From Geoalkalibacter halelectricus (GTDB lineage Bacteria; Desulfobacterota; Desulfuromonadia; Desulfuromonadales; Geoalkalibacteraceae), in assembly GCF_025263685.1 (NCBI RefSeq), contig NZ_CP092109.1:2791001-2855000 (forward strand): DNA of 64,000 nucleotides, read 5' to 3'. Below are positions 16,816 through 25,097 of the stretch, piece after piece. How positions within the stretch are numbered: the first letter of the stretch is position 1; every line of letters starts with the position of its first letter. The notes under the pieces were generated by a model. That model was not told the origin of the DNA. It searched no databases and saw only the letters and a list, made by a program, of their open reading frames with translations. The position numbers and the translations under genes are program-made.

Positions 16816-17727
16816 ATGAATAAAAAAACTTTTTTCCAGACCCTGGTCCTGGCGGGAATTTTACTTTTTTTCTTGCTTGGATGCCAAAGTCCACCCGATC
16901 TCTCCCCTCTAGAGGGCGAATCCTCCCCCCCATCCGCGGTGGAAGTGACGCCTGACTCCCATGCCGAGCTCGCGCGCCTGTTCGCCCTCAACAATTACGA
17001 TCTCGACAACCTCGAACTGGGTGTTCCCAAGCTTATTGTCACCACCCTGCCCCAGGATCTCGACCGCATCGCGCAGGTCAACGAACGTAAGCGCATTTTC
17101 TTTCTGACCCTGCTGCCCATGGTGTTGATGGCCAACGAAGAGATTCAGGCGGAACGCGACCTGATCGAGTCCTTGTTGTCCGGATTCGACCAGGGACGGC
17201 TGCCTTCCGCACATGAGGCGGAACAACTCGCCGAGATTCAGGACAAATACCGGATCTCCGGAGATCCCTTCAGCGATTGCGACATTCGGGAGAAGTTGCT
17301 CAAGCGCGTGGACATTCTGCCGCCGTCGCTGGTTCTGGCTCAGGCGGCCAATGAATCGGGCTGGGGCACGTCGCGCTTCGCGCGAGTGGCCAACAATCTT
17401 TTCGGCGAGTGGACCTTCACTCCCGGAACGGGAGTCGTTCCCGCCAATCGCCCCGCAGGCGAAATTTACGAGGTGCGCAGCTTCCCGACGATTTACGACT
17501 CGGTCAAATCCTACATGCTCAATCTCAACACTCACCGCGCCTACGTTCCCCTGCGCGAGAAACGTATCCAGGCTCGGCTGGAGAACCGCCCCCTCAAAGG
17601 CGTCGATCTGGCCCATGGACTTCAGGCCTACTCCATCCGCGGCGAAGAATACGTCGAAGAAATCGCCGCCATGATCCGTCACAATCAATTAACGCGTTTT
17701 TCCTACCTCAATTTAAGAGGATTGTAA
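16816..17727 (+). CDS. Bax-like glucosaminidase-domain lipoprotein
   Basis: This encodes about 303 residues. The leader MNKKTFFQTLVLAGILLFFLLGC is a lipoprotein signal with Cys23 as the acylated residue. The C-terminal half carries the Bax/mannosyl-glycoprotein endo-beta-N-acetylglucosaminidase pattern: ILPPSLVLAQAANESGWGTSRFA (catalytic Glu in NESGWG), NNLFGEWTF, FPTIYDSVKSYMLNLNTH, and LQAYSIRGEEYV. Such enzymes cleave peptidoglycan glycan strands. It is preceded by a near-consensus promoter that leaves a leader of about six bases; a TTG at 16810 would be a truly leaderless alternative. It faces the mla operon across a heptamer-type repeat. Confidence 0.85.
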   Translation: MNKKTFFQTLVLAGILLFFLLGCQSPPDLSPLEGESSPPSAVEVTPDSHAELARLFALNNYDLDNLELGVPKLIVTTLPQDLDRIAQVNERKRIFFLTLLPMVLMANEEIQAERDLIESLLSGFDQGRLPSAHEAEQLAEIQDKYRISGDPFSDCDIREKLLKRVDILPPSLVLAQAANESGWGTSRFARVANNLFGEWTFTPGTGVVPANRPAGEIYEVRSFPTIYDSVKSYMLNLNTHRAYVPLREKRIQARLENRPLKGVDLAHGLQAYSIRGEEYVEEIAAMIRHNQLTRFSYLNLRGL

Positions 17728-17812
17728 AAATTGTCACTTGTCATTTGTCATTTGTTATTTGTTATTGATAGGCCCCAAACCAATGGCCAATGACAAATGA
17801 CCAATGACAGCC
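17728..17812. repeat. Heptamer-unit inverted repeat between convergent genes
   Basis: The interval holds tandem TTGTCAT/TTGTTAT units, then after a short centre the complementary units AATGACA, AATGACC and AATGACA. The two arms can pair. It fills the gap between the convergent Bax-like and mlaD genes. Confidence 0.7.
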
Positions 17813-18901
17813 CTAAAACAACGTCCCCAGCACCACCCCTAGAGCGCTCAACGGCCCTGCGTCTCCGAGACCGTCAACGGTCTTTTCCACCTTATTGAGA
17901 GTCGTTTTGGCGTCGCGGTAGAGATCGTCCTCGTTGATCAGGCGACCGATGGTTCCCTGGCCTTCATCGATTTTCGCGGCGATGCTGTTGATGCGCGTCA
18001 TGACCTCGGTGGTTTCCAGGTATAGCGTGTCATCCTGCACCAGGCGACCGAGGGTCCCTTCTCCCTCGTTGATTCTGGCCGCGATATCGCGTATGGAACC
18101 CAGGGCGTCGGCGGTTCGATCATGCACTTCGGTATTGACCAGCAATTGTCCCAATGTCCCCTCGCCCTGCCGGATTCTGTCGCTGATCTCCTGGATATTG
18201 GCCAGCGCGGCGGTCGCGCGCTCGTAGAGCTCATCATCGGTGAGCATGCGGCCCAGGGCTCCTTCGCCGGCTTCAAGGCGGCGTGAAATCTCGGCGACAT
18301 TGGCGGCAACCAGTTGGATGTCGTCAAACAAGCTGGGATCGTTGACCAACTTGCCCAGGGTTCCCTCGCCCTCGTCAACCTTCGTAAGAATGCTTGCCAG
18401 GCGGTCACCGGAGGCGGCCAACTGTTCGCGCCCGTCTTGCAAAAAGGCGCTGAAATCCTTCATGGCGATTTTAAGGTTGCGGTCGAGGTCGGTGAGCATC
18501 TGGTCGATGTTGACCGTGGGCTCCGAAGGCAGTTCCGACCCCGGCGGCAGAATCGGTTTGCCCACCGAGCCGAAGTCGATGCCGAGGAACTGGCCGCCCA
18601 GCAAGTTGGTCTGACGCACCCGCACCACGCTGTCCTCTTTGACGGTGGTGCCTTCCTGAACCCGGAAAACCACCTTGATGCGGTAGTCCTCCAGTTCGAT
18701 GGAGCGCACCTTGCCGACCTGCACGCCGGCCATGCGCACCGGGTCGCCCTGGTTGAGGCCGACCAGGGAGTCGAAATAGGCATGGTACTCGACCTGACTT
18801 TCAAATGGCCGGATTTCCTCGACGAATTCAATCAGCAAGGCCAGCGCGACCAGCGCGACCAGAAAAAACAGTCCGACTTTCTTCTCGGTTGTTAGCGCCA
18901 T
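17813..18901 (-). CDS. mlaD: MlaD-like MCE-domain lipid transport protein with GEGTLG repeats
   Basis: This 362-residue protein has an N-terminal membrane anchor (GLFFLVALVALALLIEFVEE), an MCE domain (about residues 38-120, with GVQVGKVRSIELEDYRIKV and the LLGGQFLGIDFG turn), and a long helical C-terminal part. That part contains five copies of a roughly 37-residue unit starting with (D/N/A)EGEGTLGxL or a close variant (residues about 177-340). MlaD hexamers bind phospholipid and link the MlaFE transporter to periplasmic carriers. E. coli MlaD is much shorter, so the repeats are an extension, perhaps a periplasm-spanning helical barrel. It follows mlaE and mlaF in the same operon. Confidence 0.9.
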   Translation of the reverse strand: MALTTEKKVGLFFLVALVALALLIEFVEEIRPFESQVEYHAYFDSLVGLNQGDPVRMAGVQVGKVRSIELEDYRIKVVFRVQEGTTVKEDSVVRVRQTNLLGGQFLGIDFGSVGKPILPPGSELPSEPTVNIDQMLTDLDRNLKIAMKDFSAFLQDGREQLAASGDRLASILTKVDEGEGTLGKLVNDPSLFDDIQLVAANVAEISRRLEAGEGALGRMLTDDELYERATAALANIQEISDRIRQGEGTLGQLLVNTEVHDRTADALGSIRDIAARINEGEGTLGRLVQDDTLYLETTEVMTRINSIAAKIDEGQGTIGRLINEDDLYRDAKTTLNKVEKTVDGLGDAGPLSALGVVLGTLF

Positions 18902-18902
18902 A

Positions 18903-19772
18903 TCAGGCTCCTGTTATGCCCTTGGTCGTCGTGAATATGAAATTCTTGACGACGGGATTCTCGCTGGCTTTGAGTTCGGCGGGGGTGCCGATCTCGATGA
19001 TGCGCCCCTCATGGATCATGGCGACCCGGTCGGAGAGGTAAAAAGCGAAATTGAGGTCGTGGCTGACGATGATGCTGGTCAGATTGACCTCCTTCTTGAG
19101 ATCCATGATGACCCGCGCCAGTTCATCGGATGTCACCGGATCAAGCTCGGCGGTAGGCTCATCGTAGAGAATCAGATCGGGGTTCATGGCCAGGGAGCGT
19201 GCAATGGCGACACGCTTTTTCATGCCGCCGGAGAGCTCCGAGGTCATGAAATCTTCCTTGCCTTCCAATCCAACGAGGCGCAATTTCTGCCGGATGATGC
19301 GGCGAATGCGCGCCTCGTTGCAAATGCGCTTCTCGCGCAGCCACAACCCGACATTTTCTCCCACAGTCAGGGAATTGAACAGAGCCGAGGTCTGAAAGAC
19401 CATGCTGTAGCGGTATTCGCGCGGCGCATCCTTGGGTTTTTTGGCGAAGATATCGTGGCCGTCGATGAGGATGCGGCCGCTGTCGGGCTTGACCAATTTG
19501 ACGATATGTTTGAGCAGGACACTTTTCCCGGTGCCCGAGGGACCGATGATGGAGAAGGTTTCTCCGGCCCTGATTTCCAGATCGATATCCTTGAGCACAT
19601 GCAGGTCGCCAAAGGACTTGTTGAGCATTTCAATGCGAATATCGACCCCGTGCGGCTCAGTGTACTCGGCGATGCATTCGCCCTGATTTTCCTCCTCGAA
19701 CACGGATCCGGGAAAACCGTGCACCAGCTTCTCGAGCATTCCCTTATTGTCTTGTTCCTCAACCTTGGTCAT
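18903..19772 (-). CDS. mlaF: MlaF-like ABC transporter ATPase
   Basis: This 289-residue ATPase powers the Mla phospholipid transporter at the inner membrane. It has Walker A GPSGTGKS, the signature LSGGMKKRVAIARSLAM, Walker B LILYDEPTAELD and the switch His in IVSHD. Compared with typical MlaF it has about 45 extra N-terminal residues (MTKVEEQDNKGMLEKLVHGF and following) before the ABC core. One base separates its stop from the mlaD start, and it lies 15 bases downstream of mlaE. Confidence 0.93.
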   Translation of the reverse strand: MTKVEEQDNKGMLEKLVHGFPGSVFEEENQGECIAEYTEPHGVDIRIEMLNKSFGDLHVLKDIDLEIRAGETFSIIGPSGTGKSVLLKHIVKLVKPDSGRILIDGHDIFAKKPKDAPREYRYSMVFQTSALFNSLTVGENVGLWLREKRICNEARIRRIIRQKLRLVGLEGKEDFMTSELSGGMKKRVAIARSLAMNPDLILYDEPTAELDPVTSDELARVIMDLKKEVNLTSIIVSHDLNFAFYLSDRVAMIHEGRIIEIGTPAELKASENPVVKNFIFTTTKGITGA

Positions 19773-19787
19773 AGGTGGTCATAGTTC

Positions 19788-20567
19788 CTACAGAGTCAGG
19801 CGCGTCAGGAAATAATTGGCAATCATGATCAGCAAAAACCCCATGACCACCGCGCGCGTGGTGGATTGCCCGATTCCGCGCGCCCCGCCCGTGGTCTGAA
19901 AGCCGACGTAGCAACCCACGTGGGCGATGATGCCGCCGAATACGGTGGCCTTGAGAAGCCCCTTGAAGACTTCCTGGTAATCAAGCGCCAGGATCAGATT
20001 ATCGAAATACACATTGAAGGGCACGTTGATGCGCGGCGTGAAGGAACTGATGAACCCCCCGCCGAGAATCCCGATGATGATGGAGAAAACCGTCAGGGCC
20101 GGCACCGCCAGCAGGCAGGCGATCATGCGCGGCATGGCCAGGTAGCGCACCGGGTTGATTTCCAGGGTCTTGAGGGCGTCGATCTCCTCGTAGACCTTCA
20201 TGGCGCCGATCTCGGCGGCCATGGACGATCCGACCCGACCAGCCACGAGAATACTGGTCATGACCGGCCCGAGTTCCTTGACCATGGAGAGGCCGACGAT
20301 GGCGCCGATGACGTTCTGGGTGCCGTAGACCGCCAGCTGGGTGCCGGTTTGAAGGGCCAGGACCATGCCGACGAAAAAGGCCATGAGCGCGGCGATGGGC
20401 AGGGTGTCGATGCCGATATCGCTCATCTGGCGGAAGATGGCCGGCAGATTACGCGGCGCTTCCTTGAAATAGTAAAAGGTCTGGACCAGCAGCTTGAGCA
20501 TTTCGCCCGTGGTCTGCGCAAGGGCAAGAATCTTGCGGCCGAGAATTTCCAGGAATCGTCCGATCAT
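19788..20567 (-). CDS. mlaE: MlaE-like ABC transporter permease
   Basis: This 259-residue polytopic membrane protein is the permease of the Mla system (PF02405, YrbE/MlaE family). It has the family features LPIAALMAFFVGMVLALQTGTQLA, the conserved EIGAMKVYEEIDALKTLEINPVRYLAMPRM coupling helix, and about five hydrophobic segments. The ATG overlaps the stop of the upstream exported protein by four bases, tying that unknown protein to the lipid transport operon. Confidence 0.94.
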   Translation of the reverse strand: MIGRFLEILGRKILALAQTTGEMLKLLVQTFYYFKEAPRNLPAIFRQMSDIGIDTLPIAALMAFFVGMVLALQTGTQLAVYGTQNVIGAIVGLSMVKELGPVMTSILVAGRVGSSMAAEIGAMKVYEEIDALKTLEINPVRYLAMPRMIACLLAVPALTVFSIIIGILGGGFISSFTPRINVPFNVYFDNLILALDYQEVFKGLLKATVFGGIIAHVGCYVGFQTTGGARGIGQSTTRAVVMGFLLIMIANYFLTRLTL

Positions 20568-22075
20568 GGTGATTGCGCCTGTCCTCCCCAGGAAAAACCC
20601 CAGGGCAGGTAAAACAGAGAAAAGCGTCCGCCGTTCTCATCGCGAACAACATGCACTAAGCCCTTGAGCAGCTTGAACTCCTTCATGGCCCCACCTTCAC
20701 CCTCGTAGCGGATCAGGGGAAAGAGTTCGTAGGCCAGATCCTCGCCACGGCGCTCCTTCCAGTACAGATTCCAGAGAAAAGAGGAGATGTGATTGCCATG
20801 GGTATCCCATTTGCTCTGGTAAAGGGAATACAGGGGCGACCAATTGCGACGGATGCCTCCGCTATCGGGGAAGAAGGGCTCCAGGAGCGCTAAAGTGGAG
20901 AAGTGCGAAACGCCCCTGCGGCGCTCATAGTTGAACAAGGGCCAGAGCGCCACGCGCTTGAGTCGCACATACTCCTGATCATCCTCGAGCAGCAGACGCT
21001 CCTCAAGGTTGGAATAGAGAAAAAACAGCACCCGGCTACGCTCGCGCACCAACTCCTCGGTGGTCAACCGGCTGTGCAGATAGATCGGCCACCCCACCCA
21101 GCGCCGCTCCATGGCTCCGGTGCGCTCGTTGGAATAGAAGGGCAGAAATTTGCGTGATTCGCGATAACTGCCCTCGGCGTGACGCACCAGCGGCCAGGGC
21201 AGGTTCCACTCCTCGTAATCGCGCTCGTGATCCACAATATGGCTGAAAAAGGGCCACAGCCAGGTTCTTTGCGAGCGCGTCGGCGAATCCTCGGCCAGAT
21301 AAAAGGGAAAAACGCCGCGCCTGTGGCGGGGATTGTCGCGATCGAGGCCCAGGTGCTCGTTGAAATAAAACGGCCAGAGCACGAAGCGTTTGCGATAAAC
21401 GCCTTCTTTTTCGGAATGCCCGTAAAGGGGCCAGAATTTTACGCCGGCTTCGTTTTCGCCCTCGATCCGCGCATAGACGGGCCAGACGATGTTGGTGATT
21501 TCCGTATCGCCGCGGCGCGTATATCCATAAAGGGGAAACAGGGTGAAGCGAATCTCATCGCGCCAGAACCGCCCGTACATCTTACCACCAAGGGGAAAAA
21601 ACGCGAAGTACTCTCCTTGCTCGCGATCCTCGCCGTAGAACAGGAAGGGAAACAGCGTGAAGGAATCCTCGTGGTTCTCGTCCCTGCGGTCGAAATCGCT
21701 TTGGTAGAGGCGCAAAACCTGCCGATAGCGGCGTCCGTCCTCGTGCCGACTGGAAGCCACGGGATAGAGATATTCGCTGTAGCGTAAATCGTCCTCGCGA
21801 TCCTGGGCACGAAAAAACAGCGGACGCAGGCCGAATTCGGTTTCGGATCCCTTGCGCTCGTGTTTGAAAAAAGGGCCGAGAAGACGCAAGCTGCGGTAGT
21901 CGACCTGAGGCGAGCTGCGATAATCAATCAGGGGCCAGAGGGTGAAAATTCGATCCTCCCCTTCCCCCCCGCCAATTTGCGCGCCGGCGCCGCCGGCCAT
22001 GAACAGCAGGATCGCAACCGCGCCCAGGAGAAACCGCCAAGGCCAGGCAGTGCACTTAGCCTTGCTGATGGACAC
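20564..22075 (-). CDS. Exported aromatic-repeat protein of unknown function in the mla operon
   Basis: This encodes about 503 residues from a GTG start at 22075, with GGAAGG eight to nine bases upstream; longer in-frame starts would lie deep inside the preceding gene. A signal peptide is clear (WRFLLGAVAILLFMAGGAGAQ). The mature protein is built from many 20-25-residue units centred on (F/W)xLWPL(Y/I/F) or similar, such as FTLWPLIDYR, FTLFPLYGYTRRG, VKFWPLYGHSE and FVLWPFYFNE, with charged turns between. The pattern suggests a repetitive beta-sheet protein, perhaps an outer-membrane or periplasmic scaffold. It overlaps the TPR gene upstream and mlaE downstream, so co-expression with the Mla transporter is likely. 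I do not know a named function. Confidence 0.8.
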   Translation of the reverse strand: MSISKAKCTAWPWRFLLGAVAILLFMAGGAGAQIGGGEGEDRIFTLWPLIDYRSSPQVDYRSLRLLGPFFKHERKGSETEFGLRPLFFRAQDREDDLRYSEYLYPVASSRHEDGRRYRQVLRLYQSDFDRRDENHEDSFTLFPFLFYGEDREQGEYFAFFPLGGKMYGRFWRDEIRFTLFPLYGYTRRGDTEITNIVWPVYARIEGENEAGVKFWPLYGHSEKEGVYRKRFVLWPFYFNEHLGLDRDNPRHRRGVFPFYLAEDSPTRSQRTWLWPFFSHIVDHERDYEEWNLPWPLVRHAEGSYRESRKFLPFYSNERTGAMERRWVGWPIYLHSRLTTEELVRERSRVLFFLYSNLEERLLLEDDQEYVRLKRVALWPLFNYERRRGVSHFSTLALLEPFFPDSGGIRRNWSPLYSLYQSKWDTHGNHISSFLWNLYWKERRGEDLAYELFPLIRYEGEGGAMKEFKLLKGLVHVVRDENGGRFSLFYLPWGFSWGGQAQSP

Positions 22076-23018
22076 GCTCGAAACCTTCCCGCGCGGGCTC
22101 AAAATCCTCATCGATGGCCAATGCCTCGGCAAAAGCGGCAATGGCGCCGGAGGGATCCTCGCAGCGCTCCCGACACAGACCCAGGAAGTGGTAGAATTCC
22201 GGTGCCTGGTAAAAAGAGCGGAAGTATTCATCCGCCGCAACAGCTTCCATGTCGCGCAGCGCCCGGTCCGCAAAACCGTCGCGATAGGCCGCCAGAGCCT
22301 TGCCAATGGTTTCGAAGTGGTCGATCAGGGGATGATCGGGAACCTCACCGCGCTCGATCATCTCGAGACGCCGCGCAAGTTCCTGACGCGCGGCGCCTTC
22401 AGGCAACTGATCGTGGATGCCGCGCCAATGCCGGGCCGCCCCGGGGTAATCACCCAGGTAAAAATCAATCTGGCCGAGGTAATTGTAAATCGCTGCGTTG
22501 CGCGCGGACAGGCTCAAGGCCTTTTGCAGGTAGGCCAGCGCTTTGAGCAGGTCGAAGCGACAGGTACGCAGCTCGGAGAACATCATGCCCACCTGATAGT
22601 GCGCCATGCCAAGCTGCATGTATAAACCGGCATTGTCGGGATTTAATAGCAGCAGGATGCGCATAAAGGTGATCTTGCGCCGAATGTAGGGCGGATCCAC
22701 TTCGCGGGCGTCAAGCATCGCAAGCTGTGAGCCGATCTCGGCTATGTAGTGGGGAAAGGCATCGCGCAGAAGTTCGGCATAGGCCCGATTGTGGGGGCAA
22801 TCGGGAAATTCACGCAAATAATCGAACAGGCCCGAACCGATGGCATTATCGTCAGGCAGGGCCTCTTCGCCGCCTTGACGGTGCAGCGGCAGAGGGATTT
22901 GCGGCAGGCTCATGGGGGTGCGATCCGCTCCCACGGCGACGGTGGTTCCGGGAGGCGGAGTCCACAGACGATAAAATTTCGGTGCCAGGGAGTCAGCGGC
23001 GGGCGTTTGCTCGGTCAT
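22056..23018 (-). CDS. TPR-repeat protein, first gene of the mla operon
   Basis: This encodes about 320 residues, starting at ATG 23018 (AAGG nine bases upstream); an earlier TTG at 23042 is less likely. It has no signal peptide. TPR-like helical pairs are visible in residues about 120-215 (NPDNAGLYMQLGMAHYQVGM, NAAIYNYLGQIDFYLGDYPGAARHW) and again at the C-terminus (FYHFLGLCRERCEDPSGAIAAFAEALAIDEDFEPA). It overlaps the downstream exported protein by 20 bases. The likely role is scaffolding protein contacts, but the partner is unknown. Confidence 0.75.
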   Translation of the reverse strand: MTEQTPAADSLAPKFYRLWTPPPGTTVAVGADRTPMSLPQIPLPLHRQGGEEALPDDNAIGSGLFDYLREFPDCPHNRAYAELLRDAFPHYIAEIGSQLAMLDAREVDPPYIRRKITFMRILLLLNPDNAGLYMQLGMAHYQVGMMFSELRTCRFDLLKALAYLQKALSLSARNAAIYNYLGQIDFYLGDYPGAARHWRGIHDQLPEGAARQELARRLEMIERGEVPDHPLIDHFETIGKALAAYRDGFADRALRDMEAVAADEYFRSFYQAPEFYHFLGLCRERCEDPSGAIAAFAEALAIDEDFEPAREGFERVHQQG

Positions 23019-23215
23019 GTTCCCAACCTTAACTATTTCCAATCATTCTGTCAATCAAAGAGGAAAATTCTCTGCCGCCAAGCGCCACCATGGGGCGTCT
23101 CTACCCGGTGTTTTTAGCGGCTTTCCGCAAATATCACAAATCGTGCGGCCAACCACCTTTTGTACACCGGGAGCAGATAAAGGTCAACCGAAGCACGGTG
23201 CCGTCAAGCGGCGCC

Positions 23216-23243
23216 AAAAAGAAAAGGGCGGAGCCGCAGCCCC
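23216..23243 (-). terminator. Possible terminator downstream of tRNA-Gln
   Basis: On the minus strand GGGC/GCCC arms with a nine-base loop are followed by TTTTCTTTTT. The stem is short, so confidence is low. The rest of the 23019-23309 gap shows no gene. Confidence 0.35.
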
Positions 23244-23309
23244 ACCCTGGGTGCCTTCCCTCGGGAAGGCTCGAATGATGACGGATCGCCTGAACGATCC
23301 GGATATTTT

Positions 23310-23384
23310 TGGCTGGGGCGCGAGGATTCGAACCTCGGAATGTTGGAGTCAGAGTCCAATGCCTTACCGCTTGGCGACGCCCCA
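23310..23384 (-). tRNA. tRNA-Gln (anticodon CTG)
   Basis: The minus strand folds as a complete tRNA: acceptor TGGGGCG pairing with CGCCCCA, anticodon stem TTGGA/TCCAA with loop CTCTGAC giving anticodon CTG, and a T arm CGAGGTTCGAATCCTCG. The 3' CCA is encoded. It lies downstream of the amidohydrolase gene on the same strand. It decodes CAG. Confidence 0.95.
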
Positions 23385-23399
23385 AAATGGAAGAGTTTT

Positions 23400-24692
23400 C
23401 TAACAGACTTCCTGTCCCGAGTCAAGGCTAAAATGGGCGTCGCGACCGGCAAGAAACAGGGCACGCACCTCCTGGGTGCGCCCGGGGGACACCAGGTAGT
23501 CCATAAGTTCGCCACGGGGAGGAATGGTCGCCATGCGCAACACCTGAAAATGGGCGCCATAGCGTGGCTCCAAACAGCCCATTTCCGCGCCGAGCCCTAA
23601 AGCTTTGGCGCCGTTGCAGGTCGCCATGCGCAGCAGGGTCTCGGGGCTTAGGGCGGAGCCGTAAGCCTGCCGGGCAAAGGCCAACTCATCCCAGACAGAC
23701 AGGGATTCGTTGCTGGCCAGGCTGTCCGTACCCAGGGCAAGATTGACGCCCGCGGCCACATAATCGGCAACGGGGGCCACCCCCACGCCGAGACGCTGAT
23801 TTGACCGGGGACAGAGTACCACGGAGGCCGCTGCCCCGGCTATGGCACGGCAGTCCGCGGCATCGACGTGCACGCCGTGAACCAGAAGATTGTCCGCCAC
23901 CAGCCCGTCCCTTTGCTGCAAATAAGCGATGGGTCCCACCTCGGCCGGTGCGGGCAGCATATCCGTCCAACCGACATAGGGATAGAGTCGCTCGGCGATG
24001 GGGCCGCGACCCTCGCGCAGAAACTGTACCTCGGCGTCGGATTCGGCGACGTGAGTGGTCAGGGGCAGCCGGTGGCGGCGCGCGTAGCGAAAGATATCCT
24101 CAAGATACTCGCTGCTGAGATTGTACGGAGAATGGGGGGCTAGACCCAACCGCAGGCGCCCGGCCAGGCATTCCTCACTGATGTGCCCCAGGAGCCGAAG
24201 CATCTGGCGATTGCGGCCGGGGTCAAGACCGAGGGTCTCAAGATACAGACGTCCGTAAAGAGGTGCGTTGCGATAAACCTCACGCCCGGGAAGCCAGGAG
24301 AGGATATCGCCGACGGCGCCCGTGCCCGCCGCCAGGCAGGCGCGAATCCCGGCGCGCAGGGATTCGCCGAGCCGCTCCTGCGCAACGGCGCGCTTGACGC
24401 GAATAACCCGCAGGATCCAATCGACGAAATTCTCCGGATCGCCGGACTCCCGGCTCCGGCGAAGCCAATCGGGAAAGTGGGTCAATTCCAGGTGGGTATG
24501 GGCATTGGCCAGGGGTGGCAAAAGCAGGCTGTCGTCGCCGAAATCGACGACCGCGGCCCGAGGATGGGCCGCGGTCAATTCTTGAAACGAACCGAGATCG
24601 ACGATCTGTCCGCCCGCCACCAGCAAGGCCCCGTCTTCCATGACGCCACGCGTCACGGGAACCAGGTAGCGCGCCCGATACAAAGTACTCAC
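23400..24692 (-). CDS. Metal-dependent amidohydrolase, possibly aminodeoxyfutalosine deaminase
   Basis: This 430-residue protein belongs to the ATZ/TRZ-like amidohydrolases. Metal-binding and catalytic motifs are visible: NAHTHLEL, APHSPYNLS, THVAESDAEVQ, VHGVHVD and LGTDSLASN. This group includes deaminases of S-adenosylhomocysteine, guanine-type substrates and aminodeoxyfutalosine; the last would fit the futalosine menaquinone route reported for Geobacter relatives, but that choice is inference. The GTG start lies nine bases after the panD stop, and no strong Shine-Dalgarno is seen, so translation may be coupled to panD. Confidence 0.75.
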   Translation of the reverse strand: MSTLYRARYLVPVTRGVMEDGALLVAGGQIVDLGSFQELTAAHPRAAVVDFGDDSLLLPPLANAHTHLELTHFPDWLRRSRESGDPENFVDWILRVIRVKRAVAQERLGESLRAGIRACLAAGTGAVGDILSWLPGREVYRNAPLYGRLYLETLGLDPGRNRQMLRLLGHISEECLAGRLRLGLAPHSPYNLSSEYLEDIFRYARRHRLPLTTHVAESDAEVQFLREGRGPIAERLYPYVGWTDMLPAPAEVGPIAYLQQRDGLVADNLLVHGVHVDAADCRAIAGAAASVVLCPRSNQRLGVGVAPVADYVAAGVNLALGTDSLASNESLSVWDELAFARQAYGSALSPETLLRMATCNGAKALGLGAEMGCLEPRYGAHFQVLRMATIPPRGELMDYLVSPGRTQEVRALFLAGRDAHFSLDSGQEVC

Positions 24693-24701
24693 GAGCGGTA
24701 T

Positions 24702-25097
24702 TTAGATGGCCTTTTTCAGTTCGGACTGGCCGCCGGTTTCCTGGGTCTGCGCGGTGGGCCGGTTTTTCTCGTCGACAAACACCAACTTGGGTTCGTGCGC
24801 GGCCACCTGCTCCTCGGGGATATCGAGCCAGCTGGCGATGATGACCAGGTCGCCCTTGGACACCAGGCGCGCGGCGGCGCCGTTGATGCAGATGGTGCCG
24901 CTGCCGGGTTGACCTTCGATGGCATAGGTCTGGAAGCGGGTACCGTAGGTGACGTTCCAGATGTCGACAGCCTCGTAGGCCTTGATGTCGGATTGCTCCA
25001 TCAGGTTGCGGTCGATGGTGACGGAACCTTCATAATGGAGGTCGGCACCGGTGACCGTGGCACGATGGATCTTGGATTTCAGCATTTTTCTGGTCAT
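24702..25097 (-). CDS. panD: Aspartate 1-decarboxylase proenzyme
   Basis: This 131-residue proenzyme makes beta-alanine from aspartate for pantothenate synthesis. The self-cleavage site Gly-Ser is present in [10 protein letters not shown] (serine becomes the pyruvoyl group), and [35 protein letters not shown] and the GDLVIIASW strand match the family. It overlaps panC by four bases. The C-terminal tail is slightly longer than in E. coli PanD. Confidence 0.96.
   Translation of the reverse strand: MTRKMLKSKIHRATVTGADLHYEGSVTIDRNLMEQSDIKAYEAVDIWNVTYGTRFQTYAIEGQPGSGTICINGAAARLVSKGDLVIIASWLDIPEEQVAAHEPKLVFVDEKNRPTAQTQETGGQSELKKAI

Noticed and set aside
17728-17812. Possible CRISPR array
   Set aside because: Units are only seven bases, without spacers of constant length, and no cas genes are in the window.
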